Source: Semisulcospira habei
Lineage: Eukaryota; Mollusca; Gastropoda; Semisulcospiridae
NCBI GenBank assembly: GCA_036245525.1
Contig: BTPG01000005.1
Location: 205,494,030 to 205,558,029, forward strand
Length of the DNA stretch: 64,000 nt
Direction: 5' to 3'
This document shows positions 42,714 through 53,592 of the stretch, in pieces (within the stretch, counting starts at the first letter, position 1; every line of letters starts with the position of its first letter). The notes under the pieces are model-generated. The model was not told the origin of the DNA. It saw nothing but the letters and a program-made list of their open reading frames with translations, and did no database searches. A program made the position numbers and the translations under genes.

Positions 42714-43127
42714 GGGCGGTCTGTGGCGCAGTGGTTAAGGCGCCTGCCACCAATGCTAAAGGTGCGAGGTTCGATTCCGGGTTCCGGCGTCGGATTTTTC
42801 TCCTCTAGTAAGTGTCACCGTTAATTCGGGCGGATCGTCGGGGGTTCTTTCTCCGGGTACTCCGGCTCTTCCTCCCCCTTCACTTTGGTATCAGTTTCAG
42901 CCAACTTAATAAAAATTTCAAATACAAAACGATTTCCAAATACCGTCAGTAGCTCGCTTGAGCTTGCCCTTAGCACCACGTGAATGTTCTGTGTTTACGT
43001 ACAGTGTGTGAGTGAATGCGCGTGATTCACGTGAGCGTGCTTGTTGGGTTCAGTTTGCGGCTACATTCTGCGCATTGAGTTATATTATAAATATGAGAAA
43101 TGCGCCATATAAATACCGTGTAATAAC
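42714..43127 (+). mobile_element. tRNA-derived SINE with L2-type 3' tail
   Basis: The head contains RNA polymerase III boxes: A box TGGCGCAGTGG (42724-42734) and B box GGTTCGATTCC (42768-42778), 33 bp between them as in a tRNA. A body of about 250 bp follows and the element ends gcgccatataaataccgtg, like the L2 LINE end at 30450-30480. SINEs borrow a partner LINE's tail for reverse transcription. It is not a functional tRNA gene: the 3' acceptor half does not pair with the 5' end. Confidence 0.88.
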
Positions 43128-43724
43128 CTTTTTCAGTTGTCCAGCTCACCAGAAGTCAGTTTGACTGTATTGCATGTGTGTGTAAACTTGGAAAAACAGA
43201 AACAGTAGGGGGGTGGGTAGTGGAAAAATATGAAAAAAAAAAAAAAAAAACACTTTCATGTGCATGTGTCACAAATGCAACAATTCTGAAGATCAGATAT
43301 ATTACTTGATGTACATGCCAATTTTGGAGGCATTCTGACCATACTACTCTGTTTTTCATGGCATCAGATATGCATGATTCAACACATCAACAGCATAGTG
43401 AACGCCACAACAACGCGCTTCACATAATGGGCCATAACATAAAGATGCAGCAACATTCAATGGTGTCACTTTGGGTTTGACTTAGCTAGTGTCTAAGGGT
43501 TGCACTAATGGCAGATTGAATGGTGTTCAGTTGGGAGAGTTTCTCTTACAGATCAATTTACATATTTAAATTTGGCAATTGAGGCAGTAAGAGAACCGGT
43601 GTTTTTAAAAATATTTTTTGCATGTTTGAAAATTTGTAGTAGGGCTGAAGGTTGGAATTTGCTGGAAATTTCTGGTTAGATGAGAGGAGACATGTTTGGT
43701 GCTTTGATTCATACCATCCTGAGC

Positions 43725-44270
43725 TTATCCAGTGAACAATTGTGGGCCAATGTTGAGTTGCCGTTGACGCAGTGATTTAAGGGGTACGCTGATTTCACCT
43801 GTGCTTGGGTGTGGGGTTGGTAAGGAATCAGGTTCATAGCCAAGAAATGAGACTGTCAATGTGCTGTTTTTTTGGGTTATTTTGTGCATGGCAAATGTGC
43901 AGCTGGTGGGCTTGATGTTTAGAGTGAGGCTAACCACGCCATGCCGGCTGGGGTGAGCAGGGATGATACTCGAAACCTGTAGTTGGGCGTGTGGAAAGGC
44001 GCATCTGCACAGGCTGGCAATGTCCATCCACACCCGGGGTGGGGGGGGGGGGGGGGGGGTAATAACACGGCCTAGTTTGAAGTCGTTTATGCTGACATGG
44101 ACAGTCTCGAGGTGCACGCCTGGAGAAGGAGGTATCTGTGCCAGCCAGTCTGTAATCTGCTGGGTGTTGAGGCCGGACACACACTACCTGCACTTTTTCC
44201 TGGGGGCCCGTCGCCATCCTGTCTCCCCTTACGTGCTGCAGGATGGAATCTCCCACAAGCACAGTGGTTG
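43725..44270 (-). pseudogene. SGNH/GDSL-hydrolase-like ORF of a retroelement, frameshifted
   Basis: The N-terminal frame (43930-44262) has VLVGDSILQHVRGDRMA, matching the GDS block of SGNH hydrolases. The second frame (43725-44180) has TVHVSINDFKLGRVI, matching the H-x-G-x-N-D block with Gly replaced by Ser, and continues to a Pro-rich junction with a poly-G slip at 44038-44059. SGNH domains of this type occur in ORF1 proteins of several LINEs and in mobile-element-derived genes. A stop codon lies 9 codons before VLVGDS. Broken and not catalytically complete. Confidence 0.6.
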
Positions 44271-44289
44271 TATCGGGTAGGATACGCTG

Positions 44290-44622
44290 TTACATCATCA
44301 TCACCGCTGGCTCTTGATGGTTGTCACGGCGACGGGGGCCGCCACTGTGATGCGGTGCATCGTGCCCTTGGGCGAGGTTTCCACGGCGGCTGGTATCGAG
44401 GCCGCTGCCAGTGTCGGGTGCAGGTCGGCGATTATCGTGACTGGGGGGACCTGTGGAAGTCAGGGCTGGCTTAATCTGATTACGGGGCTCGGTTTCCATG
44501 GCTCCTCGCTGTCCAGAGCTTTTGTCGAGACACCGAGCGCTGGAAGTGATCAGCACTGGGATACGGTCGCCACGTGGAGGGTTGTCCTGCCGGCGTGGAT
44601 ACGTGGGATGGGACAGCCGCAA
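44290..44622 (-). other. Pro/Arg/Asp-rich open frame upstream of the SGNH-like region
   Basis: A 110-codon frame with polar low-complexity content (RNQIKPALTSTGPPSHDNRR) runs in register into the SGNH segment apart from one stop. It may be the disordered N-terminal half of the same ORF. Weak evidence. Confidence 0.35.
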
Positions 44623-44849
44623 GCATGGTCAACTATTTATCCAGGTCACGCATGTGATTATCTTCCTTATCTGTAGCAGACAACAGGATCTATCTTTTAG
44701 TGCTGTATATAGGATGATCGCCAACTAAGTGTATGACATGATGAATGCCCTACAAGTGAGGACATATTTTACTGTCGCCATGCCACACAAAAATCCTTGT
44801 AACGTTTTACTTCGTGAATAAATGTCTTATGTCTTATACACGTACATGG

Positions 44850-46055
44850 TAATAGGTGCAGTATCGCTCGCTCCCAACCCCAATCCAGTTACACACACAA
44901 AACCACAGAACATCCACCAATGTACATCTGTGCATGATCATAATCTATACTTTACTTAGCATTCTTATGTCCCAGGTATCTTTGACTTACTTTATCTTAT
45001 TTATTTAACTGCCATGAGATGGCCGTAGTCTACCGCGCGGCGTTAAACCCAAATAACTATTTATTAAAATTATTAATTTATGTTTGTTTGTAATGAAGGT
45101 TTTGTACATACACGGTAATAGGTGCCATACCGCCCCACTTTCAACCCCAGCCCACATACAAAACCACAGAATACCCACAAAAGACATGCACAATTGTATA
45201 CTGATGGGCATTAGTGGACTGTAAAATGTATATATAGAGACTTCAGGTTAAGCAAGTGGCTTGTATTGACTGCCTGTATTTTAGCTGCCCACCTACAAAT
45301 TTCATGTGTACAGTTAACCACACTGCACATGCAGCCATCAGTTCCGTGAAAAGTACTGTTGGCCTCATGCACAGGGGCACCAAAACTTAGAGATAAGGCC
45401 ACACCTGATAACAATAACAGTACTAATAATAATTGATTGATTGTACATTGCTTAACGTCCCGACAGCAACAAGGCTTTCTCAGGACGTGCCTGCACTGCT
45501 TGTGAAAAAAAAAACTAAACAGAAAATTGAATGCATGTCGCCAGCCGGTCAAATACGTTAAATAAACCTACAACATGGGGCCTAAATAAAGCTAAGACCA
45601 TTTAGCAACACACATCCAATATCAAGAGCTACAGGCAGTGCAGACAGTTGGGAGAGTTTTAAAAAGACAAATACAGGTGAATGGACCAAGGGTAGACAGA
45701 AACACATGCCCCAGAATAGAAAGGAAACCCACCCTGTGGGGCTGACCAGGGTGACCCTGGGAACTAAAAAGTACCTAACCCCACCCAAGTCCCCCAGGGC
45801 AGACCCGGGTGGGGCACTAATAATAATGCATACTCAGCCACTAGTTCTGTAAACAGCACCTTTGTAAACAGTACCAGTGGCCAAATGCACACATACATCA
45901 TGGATGTTGCTACCACTGATCACTTCAAACAATAGGCTGCCCAGTTCACATTTTGATACCGTGAACTAGCCTGCACATGCAGTCATCAGTTCTGTAAATA
46001 GTACTGGTGGCCACATGCACAGCGGCACCAAACTTAAAGGTGAGGCCAAAACTGC
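44850..46055. repeat. Cluster of diverged local duplications
   Basis: ggtaataggtgc.. and acaaaaccacagaa.a.cc occur at 44847-44917 and 45110-45180. gcacatgcagccatcagttc and gg.ggcaccaaa.ctta.ag occur at 45326-45400 and 45975-46045. A SINE-like tail (gcggcgttaaacccaaataa) is at 45035-45056. Confidence 0.6.
45434..45815 (-). mobile_element. TAIL retroposon copy 5
   Basis: 382 bp, with the exact 12-bp duplication actaataataat at 45422-45433 and 45816-45827. It has a (tgat)n tail at the left. Confidence 0.93.
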
Positions 46056-46199
46056 CACCTCAAACAAAACCAAACGCTACCTACACACACATATCAATGA
46101 TACAGTCAACCTCTGTGTGCGTTAGGGGGAACACGCTTAAAGTATGGGACTGTAAATCTTACAGCGAAATGTCAAAACCAGTTAGAAGATAATGTAACA

Positions 46200-47337
46200 G
46201 CAACAAGTACATGTATTTTGTAAACCACTCAAAACATGACAACTCATCGAGTCTAATGGTGTTATGAGTGGGTGATGGAAACACTGAAAGAAATAGTACG
46301 TGTACATTATAAAGTATGTGCCTCCTCCCCCCCCCCCTCCCATAACTAGCTGTTTATCATAAAACAGATATCTCATTCATTTGATCACTTGACTGATTTA
46401 TTAAATCATCTCTGTGTCACCTTTCTCCGTTTTCTTTTTCGTTTTAATCCCAATATGTCAGTGCTAATGTCAGCTGCTAAGAATCCTTGCAGCAAACTGC
46501 AAATGTCTATATGCAGACAAACTGCAAATAACACAGCAGCAAAATAAGTTCCTCTTTTGTGCAGTAGGCTACTGCTAGCAAGATAGGGTTCAATTTTAAA
46601 CAAAGCATTGCATGAACTTCCAAGCGTGTTCACATTGTGCTGTGTATTTTTTTTCCCGTGTGAAGTGTACTGTACCATCAGTGATCACTGAGACTGCATA
46701 ATTGGCACTGGCAGTGATCGCACATCACAACATAGCTTGTCAGTGCAACTGATTAAAATAAATGTTACTGCTGCATAAAATAATTAATCAAGTTCCGAAA
46801 CTTTGCTCAGCCATGACAGTTAAAACCAAGTGGTGTGGCACTCTTTTTCTTTTACAGAATGCAGCATAGATTTTGAAGATAGCGTTTGTGTTGTGGGTTG
46901 CGTTTTGTTTTGGTGCTGTGTTGTCGAAATGAAACGGGCAAAGCGATGGTAAAGTGAATGGAAATAAACGTGACAAACCTTTATCAAGCCGTAAAAATGC
47001 ACACAGCAACTTTACACGTTTGCTTTTTTTTTTTTTAAACAAACAAGCTTATGTATAACAAATCAAAAAGAACCCGTCGGCACACCAAAATTCACGTCGG
47101 CGGAGGTCGTGGCATCACGTGATGTTTTGATCACGTGATTTTGGGATATCTTATTGTCGAGTAACGATATTAATTTTGAGTTCAAGGCAAGCGTTTTCGT
47201 AATTGTTTCTTCTCTTAATATATCTAAGTGTGAAAATTTTATTTTAAAAAATGAAATCCTTTTAAGTGACATAGTGCATACTACCACTGAATACAGGAAC
47301 AATGAGACCCGTGTAAACTACTGATCCCCTGTAAACA
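46200..47337. other. Unannotated interval
   Basis: No supported gene. Short ORFs are random; AT-rich with small C and T runs. Confidence 0.5.
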
Positions 47338-49354
47338 TGTAACGTCGGTGTTTTTAGTGTACTACTGAACTAAATTGTTACATATATAAACGTTTATTCT
47401 AATGGAATGAGTGTGTGCGTGGGTTTGTTCTGCTAATCAGTATAAAGGTAGGTGTTCTATCTCTGTTCACTAGACTCTTTCATCCACCACACACGCGCTT
47501 ACAAACAAGGACAAAGGCCACACAGTTATATCTCTTTGCCCTCTTTAACTATTTCTCATACACTCATAACATACATTAAACCACACAATTCACATCATAT
47601 AAACCAATCTACACAAATAACAATTCACCTCATATAAACCAATCTGCACAAATAACTAACAGTAACAAGTGGCATATAGGTTATTCACAACTTCAGCGCT
47701 CACACATTCACTCGCTACCGTAGAGGTCGTTGTCTCTCTCGAGAGACGTCACTCGACTCCTCTTTATACTAGTGTCGACACAGTCAATATCACATTGACA
47801 ACTTGACGGAGATTCCCGACTAAATACTACTATTCAATGACTACTCACAGATTTAGAACCTTCCTAGGCGTGAAATTAACGGCGCTAGGCGACAATAGCT
47901 ACACTGACGGAACACTGCATGTGGTCCTGTAGCTCGAATCTGTGGCTTACTTCGCTACCGTTGCTGCTCGTAGCACCAGTGATGGTAGGACGAAGGAGAG
48001 ATGAAGGCTTGATGTCCGCACCTGGTCACGTACGTGGTGCCTTCAGGACAGCTTCATCGGTTTGATTGATTGATTGTACATTGCTTAACGTCCCGACAGC
48101 AACAAGGCTTTCTCAGGACGTGCCTGCACTGCTTGTGAAAAAAAAAACACAAAAAAAACCCCAGAACATTGAATGCATGTCGCCAGCCGGTCAAATACGT
48201 CAAATAAACCTAACACATGGGGCCTAAATAAAGCTAAGACCATTTAGCAACACACATCCAATATCAAGAGCTACAGGCAGTGCAGACAGTAGGGAGAGTT
48301 TTAAAAAGGCAAATACAGGTGAATGGACAAAGGGTAGACAGAAACACATGCCCCAGAATAGAGAGAAAAACCCACCCTGTGGGGCTGACCAGGGTGACCC
48401 TGGGAACTAAAAAATACCTAACCCCACCCAAGTCCCCCAGGGCAGACCCGGGTGGGGAGCTTCATCGGCCCTACACCAGGGGTGTCCGCTCCGTACCGGC
48501 CCCGCTGTACACATTTATACACTCATAAATGTTCGCTCTTATACCCAAAAGTCTGAATGTGTCTTCGACACATTATTCTTCAGAGCGCTCTAGATCATTT
48601 CCTCTGAAAAATGTCTTCTTTATGCCACCATACTACAGTCACTATTGTCATAATTCTTATGACAATTTCTATAGCCACTTTAACACAGTGCACACAATTC
48701 CTATACCCACTTTAATACAGTGCACACAATTCCTATAGCCACTTTAACACTGCACACACATTTTGCGTACCTACACACAATGAATGAGCCAAATATTACA
48801 ATCACAGCTCATCTTCAATTCGTAACATATTACTGCACATTTCATCAATATATACTGAAATCTATTCCTATTTCAGTCCCACATCTTCGCATATGAATGA
48901 ATACAACATGACATCCTAGTTATAAACTATATCACATAATTACATGACTAAAGTATTGACACGAGCCATCGCATTTCCTTCAAACATGGCTCTTCTGCAC
49001 TCTAATAATAATTCATAAAACAATACTTTCTTTTTCATCTGAATAGCGTTACAGATTATAAATACCGGCAATAAAAGAATAAATACCTGTATTCAATATA
49101 CAGCTATCGAATTCTCTAGCCAGAATTCTTCCTCGGAGCCCTAGCGAAAACGACCGCTCGGCTCGACTGGTATAGCATCTCTAACTGGTAATTATTCCCG
49201 ATACCACACTGTGACACGTGAACATCGCTCACCGCTACCTTACCGCACGTGAACATTGCCTATCTGTACATTACCGCTCGTGAACATTCGGTCCAACCGC
49301 TAATGACGTCACACCATCGTCCGACCGAAACATACACTAAAGGCGTTCGTTACA
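47338..49354 (-). repeat. Gypsy element 2, 3' LTR, with TAIL copy 6 inside
   Basis: The LTR starts and ends with TGTAACG/CGTTACA-type inverted ends and is 2017 bp including a 397-bp TAIL insertion and its 11-bp duplication, so about 1609 bp originally. A block of three about 32-bp repeats (cagtgcacacaattcctata) lies at 48660-48750. The first 1003 bp (excluding the insertion) match 55589-56591 almost exactly. Confidence 0.93.
48061..48457 (-). mobile_element. TAIL retroposon copy 6, inside an LTR
   Basis: 397 bp flanked by agcttcatcgg at 48050-48060 and 48458-48468. The sister LTR at about 56296-56312 has a single uninterrupted agcttcatcggccctac: the unoccupied site. This proves mobility and that insertion followed the arrival of gypsy element 2. 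Confidence 0.96.
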
Positions 49355-49372
49355 CTACCCCCCTCTCAACGA
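49355..49372 (-). promoter_or_regulatory. Polypurine tract of gypsy element 2
   Basis: On the minus strand gttgagaggggggtag immediately precedes the LTR start TGTAACGAACG. Confidence 0.75.
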
Positions 49373-49451
49373 AAAAAAGAACCGACCGAGGGTCTTTTTT
49401 ACAAGTTCGTAGGATAATGTTAAAATACAGTAACGACTATGAAACCTTGAT

Positions 49452-52163
49452 CTATGGAACCGACTGATCACGATCAGCGCGTGACAACAGATCCGCGAAC
49501 ACATTCTGTGTACCTGGAAGTGGTTCAAGATGGAATCTAAACTCCTGTAAGGACAAGGACCAACGCATGATGCGAGAATTCTTAAAGCGACTTGTATGCA
49601 AGTACGTCAGCGGTCTGTGGTCAGTCTGGAGAATGAAATCGACCCCCCAAAGAAATTTGGAAAATTTCGAAATGGCCCAAACAATAGCTAAACACTCCCT
49701 TTCGATTGTACTGTAGCGGGTCTCTCTGTCGAGCAACTTTCTGCTCGCAAATGACACGGGGTGAAGAGTTCCCCCCAACTCCTGAAGCAGCACAGCACCC
49801 AAGCCAGTAGAACTAGCATCTGTGCGTAAAATGAAAGGTTGATCAAGCCTAGGCAACTGAAGAACAGGCGCAGAGGAAAAAATGTGTCTGATCCTAATCA
49901 ACGCTTCCTCACAAGGAGGTGTCCATGCAATCGTGCGAGCTTTCGTTTCCTTTGTGAGATCAGTAATGGGAGCCGTGATGGTGGCGAATGCCGGGACATA
50001 GCGTCTATAAAAGCTCAATAGCCCCAACAACGAACGGACTTGCTTTCTGGTGGTTGGGGTCGGGATAGCCAAAATTTTCTCGATCTTTTTCTTTTCTGGA
50101 CGCAACATCCCTTCTCCCACCACATGTCCAAGAAACTCAAGACTCCTATAACCAGACGAGATCTTAACCGGACTGGCAGTCAAGTTGTAGTGGAGCAACT
50201 TGGTTAGGACATCTCTAACGTGCACCAGATGATCTTGAAAAGTAGTACTATGGATCAAAATATCATCGAAGAAATTCATTGAGTACGCCTCAGGAAGTTC
50301 AAGCATTCGCATCATACGAGCAAACACTGCTGGGGCAGAAACCAGACCAAAAGGCATCCTGATCCATTGATATAAACCCATGTGCGTTGCGAACGCCGTC
50401 TTGTGACGATCCACCGGGTTGACAACAATCTGCCAGTAACCTTTAGAAAGATCAATACGTGTGAAGAACGTACTGTTCGCTAGCCTTGTGAACAACTCGT
50501 CCACATTGGGAATGGGTTCAGCATCGAAAACAGTTATCTTGTTGAGAGCTCTATAGTCAATGCAAAACCGACAAGCACCATCCTTTTTCTGAACCAGGAC
50601 AACGGGTGATGAATACGCAGATTTTGATTTCTCTATGACACCTAGGTCAAGCATGGTTTGAATCTCTCTTACAACTATCTGCTTAGAAGAAAAAGGTAGA
50701 TCATAAGCCCGTCGACGAACTGGAACATCAGTCGTAAGAGTGACGTCAAGGAAAAGATTTCCGTTGAACGCACCGGGTCTCGATGTCAACACCGTAGGAA
50801 AATCTGCAAATACTGCATACAGTGACTGACCATCAGAATCAGAGAGATCAATGTTAAAATCGATATCGGAAATGTCTTTGTCATTGATAGACGACAACAT
50901 GAGAGGAATAGTGGGGAAAACACCAACTTCATCATCATCTTGGACAACACCAATAGCCACTGATGGGACAGTATGCCAGTCTGAAACGTCTACATGAGGA
51001 ACATCACACTGAGGCTCCACAATCTCGACATCTGGAAGCAAAAAAGGAGAAATGGAAGACCAGTCGACTAAACCAGTTGACAATTTCGTAGTAGACTCAA
51101 CAAAACTAACAGCAGCATCAACACGCCGAAGATACCGTTTGAGCATGTTGGCATGGAAAATCTTCGGCTTGCCTTTCACAAGAATCCTATAGTCAGGATG
51201 AAGACATTCCTGCACAAAATAAGGACCTGACCATGTCATAAGAAGTTTGTTAGAGTCAGTGGGAAGAAGAACGAGAACCTCATCGTTAACAGAAAAAGTC
51301 CGTGCCTTCGCACGACGGTCAAAGTACGTCTTGTTCTTGACAGACGTATCTGCAGAGTTTTGCGAAGCAATTTCACAACTTTCAGAAATAATATTCTTCA
51401 AGTCGAAGAGATAAGCGTACAATGGCTTTGCGGATGTATCACTAGAATTGTGATCTTCGGTCCAGAAATCAGCAATGAGAGAAATGGGACCTCTTGGTTT
51501 GCGGCCGAACATCAGTTCGAAAGGACTGAAACCTGTACTTTCTGACGGCAATTCTCTACATGCGAAAAGCAATGCAGGAAGATACCGATGCCAAGCGATT
51601 GGTTGAGAATGAACAACCTTCCGAAGCATAGACTTCAAAGTGCCATGAAACCTTTCAACAGTACCATTTGCTTGAGGATGGTAGGGAGAAGTACGTATGG
51701 CTCGAGTACCACACAAAGCATGAAACTGTTTCATCAAATCGGAGTTAAACTGAGAACCTTGATCCGACAGAATTTCCTTGGGAAAGCCCAACCTTGAAAA
51801 AATACTCATCAAAGCTTCAGCAACTGCAACAGAAGAAATATCCTTCATAGGAACAGCCTCCGGATACCTAGTAGCTAAGTCAATCAAAGTCAGAATATAT
51901 CTATGACCTTCAACAGAGGGAGGAGACAAAGGCCCAACGAGATCAATAGCGACCCTCTCGAACGGAGTCGAGATAAGAGGCATAGTCGCCAACGGAACAG
52001 GGGAAACTCTCCCTTTCGAAATAGTTTTCTGGCAAATGTCACAAGTGTGAACATAAGTACTCACATCAGCAGAAACACCAGGCCAAAAGAATTGGGACAA
52101 AATCCGAGTCAAGAGTTCTACGAACTCCACAATGACCAGCCAAAAGTTGATCATGCGCAGCAA
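49452..52163 (-). CDS. Gypsy element 2 pol: integrase followed by reverse transcriptase and RNase H
   Basis: One 903-codon open frame. Residues 41-44 (CDIC) close the integrase zinc finger. The catalytic triad is at about D74 (VAIDLVGPL), D134 (LSDQGSQFNS) and E170 (PQANGTVERFHG), the classical DD35E spacing. A GPY/F module is at about 309-315 (LMTWSGPYF). Reverse transcriptase begins near residue 490 with SPVVLVQKKDGACRFC, RIDLSKGYWQ at about 570, RMPFGLVSAPAVF and FFDDILIH at about 630. RNase H has ILRTDASSTGLGAV, YSTIERECLAIVWAI, LQTDHRPLTYL and VFADLLSRA, so all catalytic acids are present. Integrase lies upstream of RT: the Gmr1-like order. The start is not a true initiator; the frame joins the preceding ORF across a frameshift near 52108. 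Confidence 0.95.
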   Translation of the reverse strand: MLRMINFWLVIVEFVELLTRILSQFFWPGVSADVSTYVHTCDICQKTISKGRVSPVPLATMPLISTPFERVAIDLVGPLSPPSVEGHRYILTLIDLATRYPEAVPMKDISSVAVAEALMSIFSRLGFPKEILSDQGSQFNSDLMKQFHALCGTRAIRTSPYHPQANGTVERFHGTLKSMLRKVVHSQPIAWHRYLPALLFACRELPSESTGFSPFELMFGRKPRGPISLIADFWTEDHNSSDTSAKPLYAYLFDLKNIISESCEIASQNSADTSVKNKTYFDRRAKARTFSVNDEVLVLLPTDSNKLLMTWSGPYFVQECLHPDYRILVKGKPKIFHANMLKRYLRRVDAAVSFVESTTKLSTGLVDWSSISPFLLPDVEIVEPQCDVPHVDVSDWHTVPSVAIGVVQDDDEVGVFPTIPLMLSSINDKDISDIDFNIDLSDSDGQSLYAVFADFPTVLTSRPGAFNGNLFLDVTLTTDVPVRRRAYDLPFSSKQIVVREIQTMLDLGVIEKSKSAYSSPVVLVQKKDGACRFCIDYRALNKITVFDAEPIPNVDELFTRLANSTFFTRIDLSKGYWQIVVNPVDRHKTAFATHMGLYQWIRMPFGLVSAPAVFARMMRMLELPEAYSMNFFDDILIHSTTFQDHLVHVRDVLTKLLHYNLTASPVKISSGYRSLEFLGHVVGEGMLRPEKKKIEKILAIPTPTTRKQVRSLLGLLSFYRRYVPAFATITAPITDLTKETKARTIAWTPPCEEALIRIRHIFSSAPVLQLPRLDQPFILRTDASSTGLGAVLLQELGGTLHPVSFASRKLLDRETRYSTIERECLAIVWAISKFSKFLWGVDFILQTDHRPLTYLHTSRFKNSRIMRWSLSLQEFRFHLEPLPGTQNVFADLLSRADRDQSVP

Positions 52164-53592
52164 TCATGACTGAAGTACGAAGTTTCTCTGGAACAACAAC
52201 CTGATGCAAAATATCCTTGGATTTCTGATACCGCCTGTACAAAATATCAACTTGAAAATAGAAAGAATACGTAGCAGAACCAACAACCTTTTCTGCACCT
52301 GAGGCAGCCAAATTGAAACAACCTTGCAGAGTAGCATCACCTTTCTGCAACTGAATGAGTTCAGCACGAGTGACCTTCAAATCATCGCACACAGTGACAA
52401 GAGGTTTGTGCGGGAGACCTTGTTTTCTAGCCTGAGCACGAGTAGTGACAGCAGCAACAGGGATCACATCAGCAGCAGCAGCAACTTTGGTATCTTGGGC
52501 CTGCTGGACAACCAAACCTGGAATATTACCCACAATCAAGTCAGCAACTGGATCCTCAAGAACACAACAAACCAACTCTCCAGCAAAATATGGACAAGAA
52601 ACAACAACTTTAGCCTGCTGGTAAATGTTGATCTCTCCACCAAAAGTTTTACAACGGACATTACCTGGTACATACTGCTCATCAGAAACCAAACGTTTTC
52701 GAACACCACAAATGGTAGCACCTGTGTCTCGCAGGACTGAGCAAGCAGTAGAATTGACAGAACCAACTTCTAAATGCAAGTGACCAGCTGACTGATCAAA
52801 AATAGAGCAAACAACTTCCGAGTCCACAGGGACAACTGCACAACCTGAGCTCGAGTTACTCTTATCATCTGAAGCTATGGTTTTTTTCACAACAAAGGGA
52901 CAAGTTTTTCGAGTATGACCACCAATGTTGCAAACAGAGCAAGGGTTTGGACTGTTGCGAAGAGGACACTGCCTGGGACCATGACCTTTACCATCACAAA
53001 GAGGGCAATTATCGAAATTGGTGTAAAACGAACCACCTCCACGTCCACGTTTCAAAGATCCTCGAGTTTGATCAAAACGACCTTCGACCTTTTGGTTCGA
53101 AACCGAGGGTGTTTGGTCGGTCTGTCGAAAACCACCACGATTTCTCCAATAGCCGCGACCTCGATAGTTGGAGTAACCACCGCGAGAATCTGCAGAGCCA
53201 GCAACAGCTTGTGACTCTTCAGCTAAATCAACTGATCCTACTGAGCCGAAAACCGTAGCAGCCGATCTGCGTGCCAAGTTCTTTCCGGGACGAGCAAGAC
53301 GATAACTTTCCGCGGTTTTAACCATATCATCCAATGTTACAAGTCCACGCTCGCGAATGAAAGTAGCAAGATCCTGTGACACACATTCTAGAAACTGCTC
53401 ACCTAACACAAGATTCATAATTCCCTGCATGTCTCTAGGAACACCGGACAAAGCTATCCATCGATCAAACAATCTGTTTAGCTCAATACCAAAGGTTTGG
53501 AAAGGTTCGTTCGAGTCTGGTCGGATTTCACGGAACTTCTTGCGAAAACCTTCTGCAGTACACTGGAACTTCTTAAGTAGATTGTCCTTCAA
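52066..53592 (-). CDS. Gypsy element 2: gag C-terminal half, two zinc knuckles, protease, integrase zinc domain start
   Basis: Open for 508 codons. The gag core is near the start (KKFQCTAEGFRKKFREIR), followed by an RGG-rich stretch (RGGYSNYRGRGYWRNRGG), two CCHC knuckles (CPLCDGKGHGPRQC and CSVCNIGGHTRKTC) and a retropepsin with the active site LRDTGATICGV. After a linker (TTRAQARKQG) comes the start of the integrase HHCC domain (AHDQLLAGHCGVRRTL). The last residues are out of frame, so integrase continues in the 49452-52163 frame. The gag N-terminus is in a third frame (53573-54118). Confidence 0.93.
   Translation of the reverse strand: MKDNLLKKFQCTAEGFRKKFREIRPDSNEPFQTFGIELNRLFDRWIALSGVPRDMQGIMNLVLGEQFLECVSQDLATFIRERGLVTLDDMVKTAESYRLARPGKNLARRSAATVFGSVGSVDLAEESQAVAGSADSRGGYSNYRGRGYWRNRGGFRQTDQTPSVSNQKVEGRFDQTRGSLKRGRGGGSFYTNFDNCPLCDGKGHGPRQCPLRNSPNPCSVCNIGGHTRKTCPFVVKKTIASDDKSNSSSGCAVVPVDSEVVCSIFDQSAGHLHLEVGSVNSTACSVLRDTGATICGVRKRLVSDEQYVPGNVRCKTFGGEINIYQQAKVVVSCPYFAGELVCCVLEDPVADLIVGNIPGLVVQQAQDTKVAAAADVIPVAAVTTRAQARKQGLPHKPLVTVCDDLKVTRAELIQLQKGDATLQGCFNLAASGAEKVVGSATYSFYFQVDILYRRYQKSKDILHQVVVPEKLRTSVMIAAHDQLLAGHCGVRRTLDSDFVPILLAWCFC

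Noticed and set aside
42714..42790. Functional tRNA gene
   Set aside because: A and B boxes are present, but the acceptor stem does not close and a SINE body with LINE tail follows directly.
47452..47637. 61-codon ORF identical at 47452 and 55702
   Set aside because: The identity reflects the two LTRs of gypsy element 2, not a gene.
48280..48528. ORF MQTVGRVLKRQIQVNGQRVD, seen also at 54656
   Set aside because: It recurs because it lies in the TAIL retroposon; frames differ or stop in other copies, so it is not a conserved protein.
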